A stretch of DNA of 64,000 nt from Snodgrassella alvi_G (GTDB lineage: Bacteria > Pseudomonadota > Gammaproteobacteria > Burkholderiales > Neisseriaceae), in NCBI GenBank assembly GCA_946478525.1, contig CAMLCH010000001.1:1-64000 (forward strand). The letters are read 5' to 3'. A program made the translations under genes and the position numbers. Shown piece after piece: positions 8,307 to 17,501 of this stretch (positions are counted from its first letter, which is position 1; every line of letters begins with the position of its first letter). The notes under the pieces were generated by a model. It was not told the DNA's origin and did no database searches. It saw nothing but the letters and a program-made list of their open reading frames with translations.

Positions 8307-8445
8307 TTTAAGCACGAATACCCTGTTACTTTTATCATCACAATCGAAATATTAGAATCAATCATTGCGATATGATTAAAAACTATTGTTCGTGCATCAA
8401 TTATTTAATTGATTTTAGCTTTAAAGTATTTAAAGGGAGTTAATT

Positions 8446-9198
8446 TTGAATATTTCAACTGCCACTGAACAGTTACTGTTACAGCGACGGACTGTGCGTC
8501 ATTTTAAAAAACAATGTTTAACATCAGAGCAATATGCTCGTCTGATGGAAGTAGCACGGCAGGCACCCACTTCCAATTTTTTACAGCAATGTTCTTTTAT
8601 CCATATTACCGATCCTGCAATACGTGAACAAATTCGTGCCGTTTGTCAACAGCAGTACGTTGGGGCAAATGGTGATTTGATTGTGTTTGTTGTTGATCTT
8701 TATCGTAACCATCGGATACGTGCTCAGTTTGGATTAGCCGATGATGCTTTGAATTCTACCGATGCTTTTATTCAAGGTATGGAGGACACCATGATTGCAG
8801 CCCAAAGTGTGGTGATGGCAGCAGAAAGTATGGGGCTGGGTTGTGTCTATCTGGGTAGTATTCAGAATGATATTCGATCAATTATTAAGATTCTAAAATT
8901 ACCTAAACTGACTTACCCATTAGTGGCATTGCAAATTGGTATTCCTGAATTAATACCGGAACTGAAACCGCGTTTGCCATTAAAATTGCGCTCTTTTGAA
9001 AATCAGTATGAAGATAGGTTCGATCTCAATAATCTGAATGAATATGATGCAATTGTTGAAAAATATTATGATCTGCGCGATACCAGTAAGCACGTAGATT
9101 CATTTACTCAGCAGATTGCCATTAAATTGTCACAGACTAACCATAAGCGTGACGAGATATTAGCAATTATTCAAGAACAGGGTTTTTGTCAGTACTAA
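8446..9198 (+). CDS. NADPH-dependent nitroreductase, NfsA family
   Basis: This FMN flavoprotein of about 250 residues resembles NfsA/FRP: the N-terminal RRTVRHFKK binds FMN phosphate. ARQAPTSNFLQQCSF and GMEDTMIAAQSVVMAAESMGLGCVYLGSI are typical of the fold. The family reduces nitroaromatics, quinones or flavin with NADPH. The start is a TTG preceded by AAAGGGAG; the next in-frame ATG would remove conserved sequence. The physiological substrate is not predictable. Confidence 0.88.
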   Translation: MNISTATEQLLLQRRTVRHFKKQCLTSEQYARLMEVARQAPTSNFLQQCSFIHITDPAIREQIRAVCQQQYVGANGDLIVFVVDLYRNHRIRAQFGLADDALNSTDAFIQGMEDTMIAAQSVVMAAESMGLGCVYLGSIQNDIRSIIKILKLPKLTYPLVALQIGIPELIPELKPRLPLKLRSFENQYEDRFDLNNLNEYDAIVEKYYDLRDTSKHVDSFTQQIAIKLSQTNHKRDEILAIIQEQGFCQY

Positions 9199-9452
9199 AC
9201 AGAATATCTATTCTGCTACACCTATATAATAGCAGCTACTGAGAAAACGGTTATTTGGGTTATTTAGTCTGATTATGGATATTCTATTAAGCAGGCTTTG
9301 TCTTAATGTCGGCATAAACTGGCTACAGTTCCTTATAAAAAAGTAACTGATGCTGACTTTTGCATGAATACATTTTAGTAAGCATTAAAAATGGCAATTA
9401 CCCTCTTTTAGACAGCCAAAAACTACATAGTTATCTGATGATGGAAACTACC

Positions 9453-10250
9453 ATGCCACAACATCCTTATCGCCGATTACGTCCTGCTCGCCATGAATTA
9501 CCGGAAGTAGGCATATCAGAATCAGGCAACATCCGTTCCCTGCATTTGGGAACACCAACTATACAAAGTTCCATGAATGTTGATAATCCGGCTGAACTGG
9601 TATTGTCTTACAGTCGCGCCATGATGGCATGGTTGTTATTTGTTGATGAATTGCCTCGGCATATTACCCAGATTGGACTGGGTGGTGGGTCATTCGCACG
9701 CTGGATAGATGCATATCTGCCACAAACCAGTCAAACTGCGGTCGATATTAATCCTCAGGTTATCAGCATCGCCCGTTCTATGTTTGAGTTACCTTATGAA
9801 GGAGAAAAATTCGAAATTATCGAAGACGATGGTGCGGAATACATTAAAGTTTTACGTGGTAATACCAATATCATATTGGTGGATGGCTTTGATGGAGAAC
9901 AGATTATTGATAGCTTGGTGGCTGAACCATTCTTTGCTGATTGTCGTCAGGCACTGAGTGAGCAAGGAATTTTTGTGACCAACTGGTGGCAGGGTGACCG
10001 ACGGTTTCACACCTTTGTGCAGCGTTTACGCGAAGTATTTGAAAATCGTGTTCTTATGGTACCGGCAGAAACACACGGAAATATTGCTGTTCTGGCTTTT
10101 CAGCAGCCACCGTCAATACGCGATTGGGTTAAATTAAAAAAACGAGCCCAACAGCGCGCAACCCAGTTTAATCTGGATCTACCAGCAATGCTGACTTCAA
10201 TTAAAGCACAGCAACCCCAAAGCAGCCGTATGGTGACATTTAATTATTAA
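9453..10250 (+). CDS. SpeE-like (spermidine synthase family) protein
   Basis: This 265-residue Rossmann methyltransferase-fold protein of the polyamine aminopropyltransferase family has a nucleotide loop IGLGGGSFARWID, an acidic strand end AVDINP and DDGAEYIK. The position where true spermidine synthases carry a D(S/C)TDP active-site motif reads VDGFDGE, and the N-terminal beta domain is short. Aminopropyl transfer is therefore uncertain. The neisserial orthologue begins MxxHPYRRLRPA, supporting ATG 9453, although the frame is open from 9360. A spermidine-consuming enzyme (Gss) is encoded 36 kb away. Confidence 0.8.
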   Translation: MPQHPYRRLRPARHELPEVGISESGNIRSLHLGTPTIQSSMNVDNPAELVLSYSRAMMAWLLFVDELPRHITQIGLGGGSFARWIDAYLPQTSQTAVDINPQVISIARSMFELPYEGEKFEIIEDDGAEYIKVLRGNTNIILVDGFDGEQIIDSLVAEPFFADCRQALSEQGIFVTNWWQGDRRFHTFVQRLREVFENRVLMVPAETHGNIAVLAFQQPPSIRDWVKLKKRAQQRATQFNLDLPAMLTSIKAQQPQSSRMVTFNY

Positions 10251-10315
10251 ACAAAACATAGTGGTACCTTAATATCCTTCACCAGAGTACCAATACCAAT
10301 AAAAAAGGAAAATTC

Positions 10316-10651
10316 GTGAGTTACTATGCTAAACATCTGTTTGTTTGTACTAATCGCCGTGATAAACCTTGTCGCCAAAGTTGTGGAGATAATAATATTG
10401 GTGCTAATGCCATCGATTATCTCAAAGGTCATGCTAAAGCTATGGGTTTAATGGGAGTAGGGAAACTGCGTATCAGTAGTAGTGGGTGTCTTGGGCGCTG
10501 TAATGAAGGTCCGGCTATGGTGCTTTATCCTCAGGGACGCTGGTATACTTATCGTAGCGAGAGCGATTTGCAAGAAATTCTTGAAGAGGAATTGGCCAAT
10601 GACCGAATCGTCACTCGACTATTAATGGATGAATCAATAAGTAGTGAGTAA
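10316..10651 (+). CDS. Thioredoxin-like [2Fe-2S] ferredoxin
   Basis: This 111-residue protein has Cys11, Cys19, Cys23, Cys58 and Cys62. The C-x7-C and GCLGRC spacing is typical of the thioredoxin-fold [2Fe-2S] ferredoxins related to the NuoE/HydB type. It starts with GTG preceded by AAAAAGGAAAA. It is followed after only four bases by an alpha/beta hydrolase gene, so the two form an operon. Partners are unknown. Confidence 0.9.
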   Translation: MSYYAKHLFVCTNRRDKPCRQSCGDNNIGANAIDYLKGHAKAMGLMGVGKLRISSSGCLGRCNEGPAMVLYPQGRWYTYRSESDLQEILEEELANDRIVTRLLMDESISSE

Positions 10652-10655
10652 GTGA

Positions 10656-11294
10656 ATGCTAAAAAAACAACCTAATATCTGGATTGATGGTCCCGTAGGA
10701 CGTCTGGAAACAATATATCTGCCAGCACAGGACTGTGCTCGAGGCGTGGCAATTATTAATCATCCCAATCCATTGCAGGGAGGGTTGAATACCAATAAAG
10801 TAGTACAGACTGCTGCTAAAGCGTTAACCACACTCGGCTTTCATTGCTACCTGCCTAATTTGCGGGGAGTTGGTAACAGTGACGGCGAACATGATTATGG
10901 TCGTGGCGAGGTAGCTGATTGTCTTGCTGTCGTTGATTTTGCCCGTAACCAACATCCTGAAGTGAACAAACTAGTCTTATCAGGTTTTTCTTTTGGTGGA
11001 TATATAGCCATATTCAGTGCACTTACGGCGCGTCCTGATGCCTTACTGCTAATGGGACCAGCAATTGGCATGTATACCATTGACGCCCCTAATGCTTATA
11101 ACCCAGCAACAACTTTGTTAATTCATGGTGAAAAAGATGAAGTCGTGCCCTTACAAAACAGTATGAACTGGGCAGAAAAACAGGATCTACCGGTATTAGT
11201 TGTACCCGGTTCCGGTCATTTTTTTCATGGCAAACTGATATTGTTACGCCAGTGGATAGAACGCTTTTTTCCGGCTCTGTTAACTGAAAATTAA
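10656..11294 (+). CDS. Alpha/beta hydrolase (DUF-type serine hydrolase)
   Basis: This 212-residue cytosolic hydrolase has the nucleophile elbow GFSFGG (Ser about residue 110), acid GEKDEVV (about 165) and His in GSGHFFHGK (about 188). An HPNPLQGG oxyanion-hole region sits near the N-terminus. It belongs to the short dienelactone-hydrolase-like family common in proteobacteria; the substrate is unknown. It is cotranscribed with the upstream ferredoxin gene. Confidence 0.88.
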   Translation: MLKKQPNIWIDGPVGRLETIYLPAQDCARGVAIINHPNPLQGGLNTNKVVQTAAKALTTLGFHCYLPNLRGVGNSDGEHDYGRGEVADCLAVVDFARNQHPEVNKLVLSGFSFGGYIAIFSALTARPDALLLMGPAIGMYTIDAPNAYNPATTLLIHGEKDEVVPLQNSMNWAEKQDLPVLVVPGSGHFFHGKLILLRQWIERFFPALLTEN

Positions 11295-11711
11295 AGAAAT
11301 GTATCCTGGGTAACTATACAATGGTTTTGTGATCTGTAAAGGTTATTCAGGAATATTTTGCCTAAATACATAGCATTGAGAACCAATTTGATATAGCATT
11401 TTTTTGATTAATGTTTGTAATTTTCATCTATGAAGCATATTGGTAGCCAATACTATAATAAAAGGTAGTTCAGAACCCAGATAAGTTTTAAGAAGCACTT
11501 AAAATTTTATATGGATATCAATTGACAATGTCTAGTATTACATTTTAATATAAATTAACTTTATTTAATCTATAATTATTAGCAAAATTTAAACGTTTAA
11601 ACTCAATGTTTTTTTGTATTTTTGTAGTTAATCTAATTACTCGGGATTAATATTAGCTTCAAAATTGAATAGATTATTTTAAATGCTTTGCAAATAAATA
11701 ATTTACCAGTC
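11295..11711. other. AT-rich intergenic stretch, no gene seen
   Basis: No reading frame, tRNA or terminator of good quality was found here. Base composition is more AT-rich than the flanking genes, suggesting either decayed sequence or an insertion boundary before the glycosyltransferase. Confidence 0.45.
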
Positions 11712-11740
11712 TTGTCTTAATATATATATATATATATTTA
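11712..11740 (+). promoter_or_regulatory. (AT)9 tract in a possible promoter spacer
   Basis: An AT dinucleotide run of nine units (11720-11737) lies 29 bases before the glycosyltransferase ATG. A TTGTCT (11712-11717) and a TATTTA (11735-11740) are separated by 17 bases consisting almost entirely of this repeat. Slippage would alter the spacer and hence expression. The promoter assignment is by eye. Confidence 0.4.
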
Positions 11741-11766
11741 AAAATTACTGTTTCTGAAATATTCAA

Positions 11767-12789
11767 ATGAATTTGCCTAGTACTAATAACACTCCTGATT
11801 TAAGTTCGTTTTTCTCAACTTCTACAAAATGGGATTCTTTTGTTAAAAGAATGAATTTACAACCATGGCGTCTGTTTTATTTTGGCTTTGTGCCTAAAAA
11901 TATCCGACGTAATATAGCACTTAAAGCGGATAAAGAAGTGCAGGAAAAACTGGCTCAGGCTTCTAGTGACTTTATCAAGTTGTATTTTGCCAATGGTCTG
12001 GCTAAGTTTAATCTTCAACCCAAGAAAAAGCTCAATAATGATAAAATCATCTGGCAATACTGGGGTCAAGGCTTGAATAGTGAGTCATTACCAGAAACTG
12101 TCAAAATTTGTTTTAACTCTGTTGACCATTATCAGAAAGATTATCAGATAATCAGGCTGGATGATAATTCCATCAGAGATTATCTGGATTTGCCTGAATT
12201 TATATGGGAAAAACGCCAGAATAAAGAATTCAAACATGTTTTTTTCTCAGATTTGCTCAGATTAGCTCTGTTAGATGCCTACGGAGGAATCTGGATGGAC
12301 GCTACGATTTTATTAACTGAATCCATACCTGAAAATATTAGCAAAATGGATTTTTTTGTATTTCAACGCGATAAAAATGCTCAGAATAAAGCTTTTTTTG
12401 AGAAATACGATGGCTTATATTTTGGTTGGCAAGCACATCACTATGTCAATATCCTTAGTAGTTTTATGGTCAGTAAACAAAAAGGGGAGGTCGTGCATAC
12501 GTGGTTAGATTTAATACTGAATTTCTGGCAAACTCAGACAACAATTAAACATTATTTCTTTTTCCAGATCATTTTCAATGAATTAATTCATCACGAAAGA
12601 TTTAAAAATGCTAATTGCCCAGTCAGTGATGATACATTAGTGCATATTATGCAGACTAGAATCAATAAAAAATTTGATTCAGCAGAATTTGAACGCATCA
12701 AACAAAAAACTGCTGTTCATAAGCTCAGATATGTTAATAAATGTGTACCTAATTCTTATTATGACTACATTAGAAAAATTTATTTATAA
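11767..12789 (+). CDS. Capsular-polysaccharide-type glycosyltransferase (Caps_synth family)
   Basis: This 340-residue protein has the glycosyltransferase core seen in capsular polysaccharide synthesis proteins and GT32-like sugar transferases. IWQYWGQG starts the nucleotide-sugar fold (about residue 96) and FSDLLRLALLDAYGGIWMDATI (about 160-181) carries the DxD-like region as MDAT. It has no signal peptide and no membrane segment, so it should act at the cytosolic face. It stands alone, without other capsule genes. Its composition is more AT-rich than neighbours, suggesting transfer. No clear Shine-Dalgarno precedes the ATG. Confidence 0.82.
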   Translation: MNLPSTNNTPDLSSFFSTSTKWDSFVKRMNLQPWRLFYFGFVPKNIRRNIALKADKEVQEKLAQASSDFIKLYFANGLAKFNLQPKKKLNNDKIIWQYWGQGLNSESLPETVKICFNSVDHYQKDYQIIRLDDNSIRDYLDLPEFIWEKRQNKEFKHVFFSDLLRLALLDAYGGIWMDATILLTESIPENISKMDFFVFQRDKNAQNKAFFEKYDGLYFGWQAHHYVNILSSFMVSKQKGEVVHTWLDLILNFWQTQTTIKHYFFFQIIFNELIHHERFKNANCPVSDDTLVHIMQTRINKKFDSAEFERIKQKTAVHKLRYVNKCVPNSYYDYIRKIYL

Positions 12790-13381
12790 ATGGTTATTTT
12801 ATAAAATTTTAATGGAAGTATTAAGTCAATACAATCAAAAGCAAGATAATTATAAGAAAATTTTCTATTTTTATAAAATGAAATTCTAAGAAGATATATA
12901 TATTAATTTTTTAATATGTTATTGATAAATAAAATCTATTGGATGCTGGTTTAAAATTTATTTAAGTATTCGTGAGACGTTATATTTATATCCGGATAAT
13001 ATTAGTAGAAAACATTTTGGCGATAATCCTGATGCGATTAATAAGCTTTAAAATAAACTAAATTTAATGTGAAAATAAAAGTTGTAAAGTTAGAATAGCT
13101 AATTTTATATTAGAGGTATGTCTTCAAATAAATAGTTTTGAATTTAAAATTGTTAAAAATCATGTTGCTAGTTTATTTCAGTTCATTTTTGGACAGAATT
13201 TTTGATATTAAGTCATTTCAATAAATTGTTTCAAACAAATAAAAAGTTATATAACCTTAATTCAATAACATAATTACAGTATATGGTTTATCAAATCTTT
13301 AAATGTTAATAAGATATTAAAATCTGTATGATAAATAAAAAGGATGATATTTGTTTAAGTAACATTCTCTTGTCTGAATAT
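12790..13381. other. AT-rich intergenic stretch, no gene seen
   Basis: This region separates the glycosyltransferase from the convergent oxidoreductase gene. Short open frames here look random, and no recognisable protein remnant or clear hairpin terminator was found. Confidence 0.45.
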
Positions 13382-16300
13382 TTATAACAGTACTCGTTCT
13401 ATCCCACCATTACTGGCCTTTTGCACAAATTCAGTCTGCCAGTTTTCGCCCAAAATATGCTTGGCCATTTCAATAACAACATAATCGGTAGTGATTTTGG
13501 CATCATCTCGATAACGGTCTAAACCCTGCAGGCAGGAAGGGCAGCTGGTGAGGATTTTTACTGGTTCATTTTGGGGTAAGCTAGCTTTGTTTTTATTGAT
13601 TTCTTCCTGTTTGCGAAAGCGTACTTGGGTAGCAATGTCTGGTCTTTTGACGGCGAACATACCGGATTCGCCACAACAGCGATCAGATAGAGCGATGTTT
13701 TGCCCCATTAGTTCATTAACTACTTTAATAGGTTGAGTAGTTTTTATCGGGGTGTGACATGGATCATGATAAAGGTATTGCTGACCTTTTACGCCGTCCA
13801 GTTTCAGTCCTTTTTCCAGTAGATATTCGTGAATATCCATTATGCGACAGCCGGGAAATATTTTGTCGAAATGGTAGTCTTCGAGTTGGTCGTAGCAAGT
13901 GCCACAGCTTACTAGTACGGTTTTAATATCTAGATAATTTAAGGTATTGGCTACGCGATGGAACAGTACGCGGTTATCCATGGTAATTTTGTCACCGATG
14001 TCTTTATTTCCGCCGGCGGTTTGTGGGTAGCCACAGCACAGATAGCCCGGAGGTAAGACTGTTTGGACGCCCACATGCCAGAGCATGGCCTGTGTAGCGA
14101 GACCTATCTGGCTGAACAACCGCTCGGATCCACAGCCGGGAAAGTAAAATACAGCTTCGGCTTCTTCGCTAATATGCGGATTACGAATAATAGGTATGGT
14201 AGTTTTCTCTTCAATGTTCAGCAAAGCGCGTGCAGTTTTAATTGGCACGTGGCGTGGCAAGGGGCGGTTAATAAAATGAATTACCTGCTCGCGAATTTCT
14301 GCTTTAGCTGTGGTAGCACGCGGAGCAGATTTCTGGCGTTTCAGCCAACCAAGACTAAAATGTTTACCCATTTTATAGCCCCAGTTTTGCATTCTATAGC
14401 CAGCTTTAATCACGCCTGTACGCATGATCTTGATGGTTCTTGGATCAGTAGCATTGAGAAAAGCTATGCCCATATAGACTGTGGGATTAAATTTCTTTTT
14501 GCCGGCCTTACGCAGATAATTGCGTATGGCTACGGTGACGTCGCCAAAGTCGATTTTTACTGGGCATGGTTTAATGCAACGATGGCAGACGGTGCAGTGA
14601 TCGGCCACACTATTGAGTTCATCGAAATGCTTCAAGGAAACGCCACGACGGGTTTGCTCTTCGTACAAAAATGCTTCAGTTAGCAGACCGACACCAAGAA
14701 TTTTATTGCGCGGTGAGTATAGCAGGTTAGCGCGCGGTACATGGGTAGTGCACACGGGTTTACATTTGCCGCAGCGCAGACAGTCTTTGATGGAGTGGGC
14801 AATTTTACCAAGCTCGGACTGTTCCATAATCAGGGATTCTACGCCCAGCAGCTCAAATGAGGGAGTATAGGCTTTGTCGAGGTTGGCTCCGGGCATCAGT
14901 TTGCCACGGTTGAAATGGCCATGCGGATCTACTTGCTGTTTGTAATCCCAGTAAGGTTGCATTTCTGTCTGAGTCAGGTAATCGATTTTAGTAATGCCAA
15001 TGCCGTGCTCACCGGAAATAACGCCGTTAAGGCTGCGTGCCAATGCCATAATGCGATCAACAGCATGATGAGCAGTTTGTAACATGTCGTAGTCGTCGGA
15101 ATTAACCGGGATGTTGGTATGGACATTGCCATCACCAGCATGCATGTGCAGGGCAACAAAGACACGACTACGAATAATATGACGATGAATTTCGTTGAGC
15201 TTTTCCAGTATCAGGGTATCGGTTTTGCCACTGAATATTTCGGCCAGTGGCTGCATGATGTCGCGTTTGATGGATACGCGCAGATGAAAATCACGCATGG
15301 CAATAAAGCAGCTCTGGTCGTCAGCCGGTTCATTGTCTTCGAGTTTTTGCGGAAACTGCTGTAGATAGTTCGCCAGTGGTGTGTCGAGATGATTGAGCAG
15401 CCATGTCCAGCGGGTCTGAATACCAGTGATGTAATCAAGGGCATGCTGTTTGCGCGATCCGAGCAGCTCGGCGCTGGAAAGATCGGTATCAAGTTTATCT
15501 ACCGGTAGTTTGGTTTGCAGATATTCGATGATAGCCGCACATAGAGCAAGTTTATTCTGGATAGACAGCTCAATGTTAATGCGTTCGATACCGTCGGAAT
15601 AGCTGCCAAGTTGTTCAAGTGGAATAACTACATCTTCATTGATTTTAAAGGCATTGGTATGGCGGGCGATAGCAGCAGTACGAGAGCGATCAAGCCAGAA
15701 AGTTTTCCGTGCTTCAGGGGTAACGGCAATAAAACCTTCACCACAGCGATCGTTGGCCAGTCGTACGATATGCGCCGCTGCTGCCTGTACTTCATTTTCA
15801 TCATCTGAAACGATGTCGGCCAGTAATACCATTTTAGGGCGGCCTTTGCCGGCTGCTTTGGTAGCGTAGCCAACGGCGCGCACATAGCGCCAGTCGAGAT
15901 GCTCCAGCCCTGCCAGTTTGACGGTTTTATGGTTAAGCATGTAGTTGCGCACTTCGACGATGGACGGGGTGGCATTGGCTACGGTGCCGAAAAACTCCAT
16001 ACAGATGGTACGGGTGTATTTAGGCATGCGGTGCAAAACGAAAGCAGCAGAGGTGATGATGCCATCCGTGCCTTCTTTCTGCACACCCGGTACTCCGGCA
16101 AGAAATTTATCAGTAACGTCTTTACCCAGACCTACTTTGCGGAAACGCTGCCCGGGTACTTCGAGACGCTCGGTTTTAAGGATGCTGTAGCCGTCGTTAT
16201 CAAGGGTATGTATGTCAAATATGGCGGTGGTTTCGTCGTGGATTTTGCCGAAATTATGGCGTACACGTTCTATTTTCAGCCATTGCCCCTGCGGGTTGAC

Positions 16301-17212
16301 CATTTTCCACCACGCCAGATTATCCAGAGTGGTACCCCATAATACGGCTTTTTTACCGCCGGCATTCATGGCTACGTTGCCGCCGATACAGCAGGCATCG
16401 GCAGATGTCGGGTCTACGGCAAAAACCCAGCCGGCAGCACTGGCCGCTTCTTCTACACGGCGGGTAACCACTCCGGCACCGCAGGTAATTACCGGATGAG
16501 TGCCTTCCAGCCCGGGCAGTTGCTGTAAGGCAACCGGGCTGTACTGGTCGAGTTTTTCGGTATTGATTACGGCGCTCATGGCGTCCATCGGAATAGCACC
16601 ACCGGTATAGCCGGTACCGCCGCCGCGCGGAATGATGGTGAGCTCCAGCTCAATTAAAGCGCGTACAAGCGGTGCGACTTCTTTTTCGTGATCCGGGTTG
16701 ATAACTACAAAAGGGTATTCAACACGCCAGTCGGTAGCATCGGTAACGTGGCTAACGCGCGCCAGCCCGTCGAACATAATGTTGTCTTTGTGGGTGATCT
16801 TACGCAGGCGGTTGAATACCTGTTCGCGTTTGCTGCGTGTTTTTCCGAAGCTGCTATCAAAATCATTGATAGCCAGATCAGTGTTGCTAATTAACTGAAT
16901 TACCTGTTGGTTATTGTCTCGTCTTTTCTGAATTTCATTAAGACGATGACGCATTTCTTTTACCAAAGCCTGCTGACGCTGCGGGTTTTCAAGTAAATCG
17001 TCAATGAGATAAGGATTACGGTTGACTGCCCAGATATCACCCAGTATTTCGAATAGCATTCGCGCTGAACGGCCGGTACGTCTTTGTTCGCGAAGCTGTT
17101 GGAGTAAGTCCCACGACTGACTGCCTAGTAAGCGAATGACTATTTCGCGGTCAGAATAGGAAGTATAGTTATAAGGGATTTCGCGTATACGCTGACTGGT
17201 AGAAGTCGTCAT
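13382..17212 (-). CDS. DUF3683 FAD-linked oxidase / Fe-S oxidoreductase fusion (D-2-hydroxyacid dehydrogenase type)
   Basis: This 1276-residue protein joins several modules. An N-terminal DUF3683 region (about 1-150) precedes a PCMH-type FAD domain with PRGGGTGYTGGA at 195-206 and an FAD-oxidase C domain that includes HMHAGDGNVHTNIP and GEHGIGI. Two 4Fe-4S clusters follow (CLRCGKCKPVC about 808-818; CTVCHRCIKPCP about 870), then two CCG domains (PGCGSERLF, CCGYP, HDPCHTP, DRCCGESG). It resembles a GlcD-GlcF or Dld-II fusion that oxidises D-lactate or another 2-hydroxyacid and passes electrons to the respiratory chain. The substrate cannot be read from sequence. It appears monocistronic. Confidence 0.9.
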   Translation of the reverse strand: MTTSTSQRIREIPYNYTSYSDREIVIRLLGSQSWDLLQQLREQRRTGRSARMLFEILGDIWAVNRNPYLIDDLLENPQRQQALVKEMRHRLNEIQKRRDNNQQVIQLISNTDLAINDFDSSFGKTRSKREQVFNRLRKITHKDNIMFDGLARVSHVTDATDWRVEYPFVVINPDHEKEVAPLVRALIELELTIIPRGGGTGYTGGAIPMDAMSAVINTEKLDQYSPVALQQLPGLEGTHPVITCGAGVVTRRVEEAASAAGWVFAVDPTSADACCIGGNVAMNAGGKKAVLWGTTLDNLAWWKMVNPQGQWLKIERVRHNFGKIHDETTAIFDIHTLDNDGYSILKTERLEVPGQRFRKVGLGKDVTDKFLAGVPGVQKEGTDGIITSAAFVLHRMPKYTRTICMEFFGTVANATPSIVEVRNYMLNHKTVKLAGLEHLDWRYVRAVGYATKAAGKGRPKMVLLADIVSDDENEVQAAAAHIVRLANDRCGEGFIAVTPEARKTFWLDRSRTAAIARHTNAFKINEDVVIPLEQLGSYSDGIERINIELSIQNKLALCAAIIEYLQTKLPVDKLDTDLSSAELLGSRKQHALDYITGIQTRWTWLLNHLDTPLANYLQQFPQKLEDNEPADDQSCFIAMRDFHLRVSIKRDIMQPLAEIFSGKTDTLILEKLNEIHRHIIRSRVFVALHMHAGDGNVHTNIPVNSDDYDMLQTAHHAVDRIMALARSLNGVISGEHGIGITKIDYLTQTEMQPYWDYKQQVDPHGHFNRGKLMPGANLDKAYTPSFELLGVESLIMEQSELGKIAHSIKDCLRCGKCKPVCTTHVPRANLLYSPRNKILGVGLLTEAFLYEEQTRRGVSLKHFDELNSVADHCTVCHRCIKPCPVKIDFGDVTVAIRNYLRKAGKKKFNPTVYMGIAFLNATDPRTIKIMRTGVIKAGYRMQNWGYKMGKHFSLGWLKRQKSAPRATTAKAEIREQVIHFINRPLPRHVPIKTARALLNIEEKTTIPIIRNPHISEEAEAVFYFPGCGSERLFSQIGLATQAMLWHVGVQTVLPPGYLCCGYPQTAGGNKDIGDKITMDNRVLFHRVANTLNYLDIKTVLVSCGTCYDQLEDYHFDKIFPGCRIMDIHEYLLEKGLKLDGVKGQQYLYHDPCHTPIKTTQPIKVVNELMGQNIALSDRCCGESGMFAVKRPDIATQVRFRKQEEINKNKASLPQNEPVKILTSCPSCLQGLDRYRDDAKITTDYVVIEMAKHILGENWQTEFVQKASNGGIERVLL

Positions 17213-17452
17213 GTTGTCTTTGGTTCCATATGCCTTACCGGCTTTTTATTGTTAATAGCAAGCTAAAATTTTAACTTATTTACTCTGGATTCTGTGAGTT
17301 TGACAATGTAGATTAAAAATCGGTAACTAGCAATTTAAAATTGTAGTTATATGCCAGAGATCTTACTGCTTTGCTATGAATGTATCCGGTATAGACTGGA
17401 TGTAATCGAGAATAGTATGAATGATATATTATTGCAATTGAATTTACTGCAA

Positions 17453-17488
17453 AAATAAAGCTCTTTAGTGAAATAAAGAGCTTTATTT
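17453..17488 (-). terminator. Terminator of the lipoprotein operon
   Basis: AAATAAAGCTCTTTA (17453-17467) and TAAAGAGCTTTATTT (17474-17488) form a 15-bp perfect stem with a 6-base loop just after the DUF799 gene. A-rich and T-rich flanks allow function in both directions. Confidence 0.85.
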
Positions 17489-17501
17489 TTTCGCCAGAAG
17501 T

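Noticed and set aside
12674..12889. A 71-codon frame overlapping the end of the glycosyltransferase
   Set aside because: Overlaps a better gene in another frame and has biased AT-rich composition.
14063..14683. A 206-codon open frame on the plus strand inside the large oxidoreductase gene
   Set aside because: It is antisense to a strongly conserved coding region, has no family resemblance and no ribosome-binding site.
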